From Oscillospiraceae bacterium (GTDB taxonomy: Bacteria; Bacillota_A; Clostridia; Oscillospirales; Oscillospiraceae), in contig JAEDOK010000075.1 of assembly GCA_016302005.1 (NCBI GenBank), positions 1 to 8,451 on the forward strand: a stretch of 8,451 bases of DNA, given 5' to 3'. Below the pieces are notes generated by a model. That model was not told the DNA's origin. It ran no database searches and saw only the letters and a program-made list of their open reading frames with translations. Positions 5,033 to 8,451 of this stretch are shown here, in pieces (within the stretch, counting starts at the first letter, position 1; each line of letters opens with the position of its first letter). The translations under genes and the position numbers were made by a program.

Positions 5033-6569
5033 TGACTTCACCTCCCTGAACCTGCGTCATCAAAAGTCCGATCTCCTCCTTGGTGGCTTTGCGTGCATCG
5101 ACAATGCCGCTGACCTTGCCGCCGCACAGGACGAGAATTCGGTCACAAAGCTCAAGCAAGACATCCAGATCCTCTCCGATATAGACGACTGCAACGCCTT
5201 TCGTTTTTTGTTCGGTCAAAAGATTGTAAATAGTATATGAGGTATTGATGTCGAGACCACGCACGGCGTAGGCGGTCAGAAGCACCGACGGCGACGAGGC
5301 GATCTCGCGCCCGACGAGCACCTTTTGCACATTGCCACCTGACAAACGGCGCACCGGCGTGGAGATGCCAGGTGTGACCACCTCCAGCTCGTCCATAATT
5401 TTTGTGGCGAGTGCGGTTGGTTCTTTGCGGTGCAAAAGGAAACCGCGACCGTTTTTCCAGCTTCGGAGCATCATGTTGCCGGTCATGCCCATACTACCGA
5501 CCAGACCCATGCCGAGACGATCTTCGGGCACGAATGCCATCGCGACACCTGCCTTACGAATCTGCGCCGGCGTTTTGCCGACCAACTCGCTCTCCGCGCC
5601 TTCTTTGGGAGTGAAGCGTATGCTTCCGCTTTGCACAGGGTAAAGACCCGTAATGGCTTCAAGCAGCTCGCGCTGACCGCTGCCCGCGATGCCGGCAACG
5701 CCTAAGATTTCGCCGCCCATCGCAGTGAAGCTCACGCCGTCGAGACGCTTGATGCCGAGGTTGTCCACGCAGGTCAGACCTTCGATCTTCAGGCGCGGCA
5801 TCGGATCGACGGGCAGCGGGCGGTCTATGTTGAGGCTCACGGAATGCCCAACCATCATGTCCGTCAGGGACTGCGCCGTCGCGTCTGCGGTGTTGACTGT
5901 GCCGATGTAAGCGCCCTTGCGGAGCACGGCGACCTTGTCCGAGATCGCCAGCACCTCGTGGAGCTTATGCGTGATCAGAATGATTGCCTTGCCGTCGGCG
6001 CGCATATTGCGCAGAACGTCAAATAAACGGTCGGTCTCCTGCGGGGTCAGCACTGCCGTCGGCTCGTCGAGAATCAGAATTTCCGCACCGCGGTAGAGGA
6101 CTTTGACGATCTCAACGGTTTGCTTCTGCGAGACGGAGAGATCGTAGATTTTACTGTTCGGGTCGAGATCAAACCCGTATTTCTGGCAGATTTCCGACAC
6201 GCGCTGACAGATCGCAGTTCGGTCGAGCCGCCCGCGCTCATTTAAGCCGAGGACGATATTCTCTGCTACGGTCAGCACATCGACCAGCTTGAAGTGCTGG
6301 TGAATCATGCCAATGCCGTGTGAGAATGCGTCCTTTGGGGAGTGAATGCGGATCTCCTCGCCGTTTTTGAGAATATGACCGTTGTCGGGCATATAAATGC
6401 CCGAGAGCATATTCATCAACGTGGTCTTACCGCTGCCGTTTTCCCCGAGCAGACAGAGCACCTCGCCGCCGTTAATCGTCAGATTGATATTGTCGTTCGC
6501 AACTACCTTGCCGAATCGCTTCGTGATATTGACCAGTTCGACCTTGCATTTCGGCTCCAAAGCAATCAT
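5025..6569 (-). CDS. Double-domain ABC transporter ATPase, NupO-like
   Basis: 514 residues with two fused nucleotide-binding domains, as in NupO/YufO and sugar importers such as RbsA. Domain 1 (about 10-240) is intact: Walker A GENGSGKTT (42-50), Q-loop Gln91, signature LSVSQKQ (144-150), Walker B ILILDEP (164-170), switch His201. Domain 2 (about 258-510) is degenerate, as usual for this class: GIAGSGQRE (293-301) lacks the Walker A Lys-Thr, LSGGNVQK (409-416) is a canonical signature, and LLTAYAVRGLD (430-440) lacks the Walker B Asp-Glu. ATP hydrolysis therefore probably occurs at one composite site. The start is uncertain: ATG 6569 directly abuts its AAAGG, whereas TTG 6560 (codon 4) has a better 8-nt spacing from AAGGA and still keeps the whole domain. 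It energises the two permeases encoded downstream and takes substrate from the lipoprotein encoded upstream. Confidence 0.92.
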   Translation of the reverse strand: MIALEPKCKVELVNITKRFGKVVANDNINLTINGGEVLCLLGENGSGKTTLMNMLSGIYMPDNGHILKNGEEIRIHSPKDAFSHGIGMIHQHFKLVDVLTVAENIVLGLNERGRLDRTAICQRVSEICQKYGFDLDPNSKIYDLSVSQKQTVEIVKVLYRGAEILILDEPTAVLTPQETDRLFDVLRNMRADGKAIILITHKLHEVLAISDKVAVLRKGAYIGTVNTADATAQSLTDMMVGHSVSLNIDRPLPVDPMPRLKIEGLTCVDNLGIKRLDGVSFTAMGGEILGVAGIAGSGQRELLEAITGLYPVQSGSIRFTPKEGAESELVGKTPAQIRKAGVAMAFVPEDRLGMGLVGSMGMTGNMMLRSWKNGRGFLLHRKEPTALATKIMDELEVVTPGISTPVRRLSGGNVQKVLVGREIASSPSVLLTAYAVRGLDINTSYTIYNLLTEQKTKGVAVVYIGEDLDVLLELCDRILVLCGGKVSGIVDARKATKEEIGLLMTQVQGGEVNA

Positions 6570-6609
6570 CCTTTCTGTGTTGGAATCGGGAAGTCTCCTG
6601 CCTGACCGT

Positions 6610-6662
6610 CCTGCGCGCAGGTGCGGATCGCATCCGCCGTCGGATGCAGCAGTCCCTGCTGC
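6610..6662. repeat. Hairpin cluster with dispersed GC-rich repeat
   Basis: Three adjacent structures lie between the lipoprotein gene and the ATPase gene: a 12-nt palindrome CCTGCGCGCAGG (6610-6621), GCGGAT-CGC-ATCCGC (6623-6637), and GCAGCAG-TCC-CTGCTGC (6646-6662). Bases 6616-6638 match 297-319 at 21 of 23 positions, so a mobile or amplified palindrome has inserted in this operon. Such structures inside an mRNA can block 3' exonucleases and stabilise the upstream cistron. Confidence 0.65.
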
Positions 6663-6695
6663 TTTGCGGACAGGGCAGGAGAGATTATCAATTTA

Positions 6696-6727
6696 GAAAA
6701 GGTCGGGACAAATGCCCCGACCTTTTC
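6696..6727 (-). terminator. Intra-operon terminator/attenuator after lipoprotein gene
   Basis: GAAAAGGTCGGG (6696-6707) and CCCGACCTTTTC (6716-6727) form a perfect 12-bp stem with an 8-nt loop, beginning 14 nt after the lipoprotein stop codon. In leftward RNA the 3' arm ends in CCTTTTC, so the U-run is inside the stem base and termination may be partial. Partial termination here would give more binding protein than membrane complex, a common arrangement for ABC importers. A separate promoter for the ATPase is not obvious in 6570-6695. Confidence 0.7.
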
Positions 6728-6741
6728 ATAATGTCAGAAGA

Positions 6742-8001
6742 TCAGTTTTCTGAGGTGATGCCCTCAATGATCCAGTAGAAGTACGGCGCGGAGGTCTTTC
6801 CGTCTTCAACGTCGGATTCTTTGAAGAACTCGCCTTCCTTCATCTCGAGAGTGTCGGGTGCGTCCGCACCGTAAGCAGTGCCGGTGCCGACCCACGGACC
6901 TGCGAAGACATTGATGCTGCCGTCGGCAAGACCGGCGATGACCTCATCCATCTTTTCCTGCGTGCCGGGTGCTGCGATGGCACTGTTCAGCTCGGTCACA
7001 ACGACCGCGCCCTCTGCCATGCCTGCCGTCCAGTCGCGGGAAATCGGCTCGCCCGCAAGCAGGCAGTCGAATACATATTCAAAATAGACGGACCAGTCAA
7101 TGCGGCTGGAGATCAGGGATGCCTTCGGCGCAACACCGCTCATGTCGTTGTTATAGCCGACGTGGAACACGCCGTTTGCTTCTGCGACGGTTGCGGGCGT
7201 CGTATTATCGGAATGCTGAGAAATGAGGACGCAGCCCTCGTCGCAGAGCGCCTGAGCCGCATTGCCCTCGGCGGTTGCATCGGACCACGAGGAGACGTAC
7301 TTGACAGTCATTGTGACTTCAGGGACAATGGAACGTGCGCCGAGATAGAAGGAAGTGAAGCCGGAGATAACTTCAGCGAACGGGAACGCGCCGACATAGC
7401 CGATCTTCGCCTGCTCGGGGGTAATGGTGCCATTGTCGATCAATTCCTTGATCTTCATGCCCGCGACAACACCGGCGACATAGCGGCCCTCATAGATGTC
7501 CGCGAACGCGTTGTGGCAGTTGTCAAGACCTGCAAACTGAGAGTTGAGGTTGGTGCAGCCGATGAACTGTACATCGGGATAATCCGGCGCGGCTTTCAGC
7601 ATGAAGGGCTCGTGACCGTAGGAATTACAGATGACGACCTCGCAACCGCCCTCGGCAAGCTCGATGCAGGCGTCGGTGCAGCTATCGTCCTCACCGATGT
7701 TGGTGATGACTTCCCACTCAAGAGTGACGCCCTTGGCAGCCATTTTCTCGGTGACGGAATCCTTCGCGCGATAGAAATTGTAAGTATAGCCTTGGTCATT
7801 TTCGTCGCCGATGCAGACCATGCCGACTTTCAGAGTTTTGCCTGCAACAGGCTCGGTGGGTTCCGGATCGCTGGACTGCGTCCCGGAGGTCTGTGAGTTG
7901 TTGCCGGCATTGGCAGACTCCTTTTCTTCTTCCTTAGCGCAGCCGACAAAGAGCGCCGCGATCATCGCAAGCGCAAGAACAAGTGCTAAGATTCTTTTCA
8001 T
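6742..8001 (-). CDS. BMP-family substrate-binding lipoprotein (nucleoside ABC importer)
   Basis: 419 residues from ATG 8001, chosen because AAGGAGG (8016-8010) lies 8 nt upstream and the protein then begins with a clean lipoprotein signal, MKRILALVLALAMIAALFVGC; an upstream in-frame start at 8166 would bury that signal. Lipidation is expected on Cys21 (FVGC, with Phe at -3 slightly unusual). Residues 22-54 are a Ser/Thr/Asn/Glu-rich tether. The BMP domain follows: LKVGMVCIGDENDQGY (57-72), then HEPFMLKAAPDYPDVQFIGC, EGRYVAGVVAG, IGYVGAFPFAEVISGF and FAGPWVGTG. BMP proteins (PnrA/TmpC, BmpA, NupN) usually bind purine nucleosides and deliver them to the membrane complex; the gene order lipoprotein-ATPase-permease-permease matches nupNOPQ. 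The exact ligand is not readable here. It is the first gene of the operon, with its own promoter and a structured leader. Confidence 0.93.
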   Translation of the reverse strand: MKRILALVLALAMIAALFVGCAKEEEKESANAGNNSQTSGTQSSDPEPTEPVAGKTLKVGMVCIGDENDQGYTYNFYRAKDSVTEKMAAKGVTLEWEVITNIGEDDSCTDACIELAEGGCEVVICNSYGHEPFMLKAAPDYPDVQFIGCTNLNSQFAGLDNCHNAFADIYEGRYVAGVVAGMKIKELIDNGTITPEQAKIGYVGAFPFAEVISGFTSFYLGARSIVPEVTMTVKYVSSWSDATAEGNAAQALCDEGCVLISQHSDNTTPATVAEANGVFHVGYNNDMSGVAPKASLISSRIDWSVYFEYVFDCLLAGEPISRDWTAGMAEGAVVVTELNSAIAAPGTQEKMDEVIAGLADGSINVFAGPWVGTGTAYGADAPDTLEMKEGEFFKESDVEDGKTSAPYFYWIIEGITSEN

Positions 8002-8020
8002 TTCCTTTTCCTCCTTAAAG

Positions 8021-8078
8021 ATACTGCGGGTAGACCCGCGGATTGTTGCAGTACTTATTGTGGAAACCCCGTACTGCA
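8021..8078 (-). promoter_or_regulatory. Structured leader of the BMP operon with alternative hairpins
   Basis: In leftward RNA, segment A (8078-8071, TGCAGTAC) pairs perfectly with segment B (8054-8047, GTACTGCA) across 16 nt. Segment C (8027-8021, GCAGTAT) can instead pair with the same B (7 bp, one G-U). A tight hairpin GCGGG-TCTA-CCCGC (8039-8026) shares bases with C. C ends 4 nt before the Shine-Dalgarno, so the A-B versus B-C choice could affect translation. The A-B dyad could also be a DNA operator at the start point. I could not match it to the purine riboswitch consensus. Confidence 0.45.
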
Positions 8079-8085
8079 TAACATA

Positions 8086-8114
8086 AATATACACAACACT
8101 GCGGAAATAAACAA
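8086..8114 (-). promoter_or_regulatory. Candidate promoter of the BMP operon
   Basis: On the minus strand TTGTTT (8114-8109) and TATATT (8091-8086) are separated by 17 bp, and the start would fall near 8079, directly at the edge of the leader dyad. The -35 box matches consensus at only half its positions, so the promoter may be weak or activator-dependent. Confidence 0.45.
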
Positions 8115-8140
8115 TAGTTTTTTCTGAAAAAAAGCGGTTG

Positions 8141-8191
8141 ACAAAAATTTTTGTAGATATCCTCAAAAATTTTGCTCAAAAAATGAGCAAA
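8141..8191. repeat. Two AT-rich dyads in the divergent intergenic region
   Basis: ACAAAAATTTTTGT (8141-8154) is a perfect 14-nt palindrome. TTTGCTCA (8171-8178) and TGAGCAAA (8184-8191) form a perfect 8-bp inverted repeat around AAAAA. They lie between the leftward BMP promoter and the rightward tandem promoters and could be regulator sites, UP-element DNA or a transcript end. A TTGACA at 8138-8143 has no matching -10. Confidence 0.5.
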
Positions 8192-8215
8192 GTGACGAAA
8201 AAAACCTCTCCATCG

Positions 8216-8244
8216 TTGACGGGACGCATATACTATTATAAAAT
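8216..8244 (+). promoter_or_regulatory. Rightward promoter P1 (rrn-like)
   Basis: TTGACG (8216-8221) and TAAAAT (8239-8244) each match consensus at five of six positions with a 17-bp spacer. A-rich DNA lies upstream. It is 91 bp upstream of a second promoter of the same orientation, the tandem layout usual for rRNA operons. Confidence 0.6.
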
Positions 8245-8306
8245 ATATCCCCGTTGCATGCCTGTAAAAAAAGAGTCAAAAAAACGAAAAACAGCAAAAA
8301 AACTTC

Positions 8307-8335
8307 TTGACAAATGGAAGAAGGCGTGGTAGTAT
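8307..8335 (+). promoter_or_regulatory. Rightward promoter P2 (rrn-like)
   Basis: A perfect TTGACA (8307-8312) is followed after 17 bp by TAGTAT (8330-8335). Runs of A at about 8265-8302 precede it and resemble an UP element. The start would be near 8342, where a leader with a short GCTG/CAGC hairpin (8343-8358) begins. Confidence 0.65.
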
Positions 8336-8341
8336 ATCAGA

Positions 8342-8451
8342 GCTGTCCGCGAGAGCAGCGATGTACCTTGTAAATTAAACAACGAGAAACATGAACAAAC
8401 ACCTTGGACAATTTTGATTGAAAAAACAAAGTTGTTCTTGAGACATGTCAA
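8342..8451 (+). ncRNA. Probable rRNA-operon leader, cut by window edge
   Basis: Downstream of the tandem promoters there is no ribosome site or open frame, but there is the segment ACCTTGTAAATTAAACAACG (about 8364-8383), which resembles the CTTTGAAAACTxAACAA boxA-region of Firmicutes rRNA leaders and spacers. A stem GGACAATTTTG (8406-8416) / CAAAGTTGTTC (8427-8437), paired with wobbles, follows, as expected for pre-16S processing structures. No mature 16S sequence is reached. A tRNA cluster or another strongly expressed RNA gene is the main alternative. Confidence 0.45.

Noticed and set aside
3956..5035. 359-residue open frame antisense to the NupP-like permease
   Set aside because: It mirrors a well-supported permease gene, is very rich in Asp/Glu/Arg/Gln/Cys as expected from antisense of a membrane gene, and matches no family.
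5025..6569. Loss-of-function in the second ATPase domain
   Set aside because: The missing Walker A Lys and Walker B Asp-Glu are the normal degenerate state of domain 2 in this family of double ATPases.
7162..7896. 244-residue plus-strand open frame opposite the BMP lipoprotein
   Set aside because: It is antisense shadow of a convincing lipoprotein gene, with no ribosome site or operon context.
8017..8079. Purine riboswitch in the importer leader
   Set aside because: A GTTTCC piece is present, but the three-way junction, the conserved loop-loop kissing sequences and the UUUCUACC core are not found.
8138..8143. A third rightward promoter from TTGACA at 8138
   Set aside because: The position 16-18 bp downstream is TCCTCAA, with no -10 likeness.
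8002..8166. N-terminal extension of the BMP protein from a start at 8166
   Set aside because: It would place 55 residues before a typical lipoprotein signal and ignore the strong AAGGAGG upstream of ATG 8001; the extension covers the predicted promoter and leader.
8138..8332. 64-residue plus-strand open frame rich in lysine
   Set aside because: It starts on TTG inside a palindrome and runs through two predicted promoters; its Lys-rich translation reflects the A-tracts.

Overview
The window looks like chromosomal DNA of a gut-type Clostridia, most likely an Oscillospirales/Ruminococcaceae relative. The reasons are consensus sigma-A promoters, strong GGAGG ribosome sites, moderately GC-rich genes separated by AT-rich promoters, a MarR/DegV/BMP-transporter gene set, and GC-rich palindromic intergenic repeats. 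Taxonomy is inferred from style, not from a marker gene. I see no tRNA gene, CRISPR array, transposase or phage gene.

Left region (1-907). This stretch has no credible protein gene. It holds a long AT-rich hairpin (2-59), two 40-nt repeats with covarying stems (128-175 and 361-411), and between them several GC-rich perfect palindromes. A quieter stretch (412-720) follows. At about 745-906 there is what looks like an independent small RNA gene: an extended -10 promoter, two hairpins with C/U-rich loops and an intrinsic terminator.

Plus-strand operon (916-2891). A perfect-consensus promoter (TTGACA-17-TATAAT) is overlapped by two copies of the dyad TGTTGA-N4-TCAACA. It drives a MarR-family regulator, a translationally coupled short ORF, and a DegV/FakB-type fatty-acid-binding protein. 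The short ORF is an in-frame chimera: the first ~113 residues of an iron-containing alcohol dehydrogenase joined to the last ~72 residues of a class-3-like aldehyde dehydrogenase, with both catalytic cores missing. It looks like the scar of an internal deletion that removed most of an alcohol/aldehyde dehydrogenase pair.

Minus-strand operon (8001 down to 2945). The order is BMP-family lipoprotein, double-domain ATPase, permease, permease, as in the Bacillus subtilis nupNOPQ (yufNOPQ) guanosine importer; nucleoside uptake is the best guess. A strong hairpin lies between the lipoprotein and the ATPase and should lower expression of the membrane parts relative to the binding protein. The last three genes are tightly packed (8-nt overlap, then a 3-nt gap). 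The operon meets the plus-strand operon at a shared terminator (2894-2932). Its leader can form alternative hairpins ahead of the ribosome site.

Right edge (8120-8451). Two strong promoters with A-tract-rich upstream DNA fire rightwards out of the window, 91 bp apart. They are followed by a leader containing an ACCTTGTAAATTAAACAACG segment resembling rRNA-operon leaders, so a ribosomal RNA operon probably begins just past the end.
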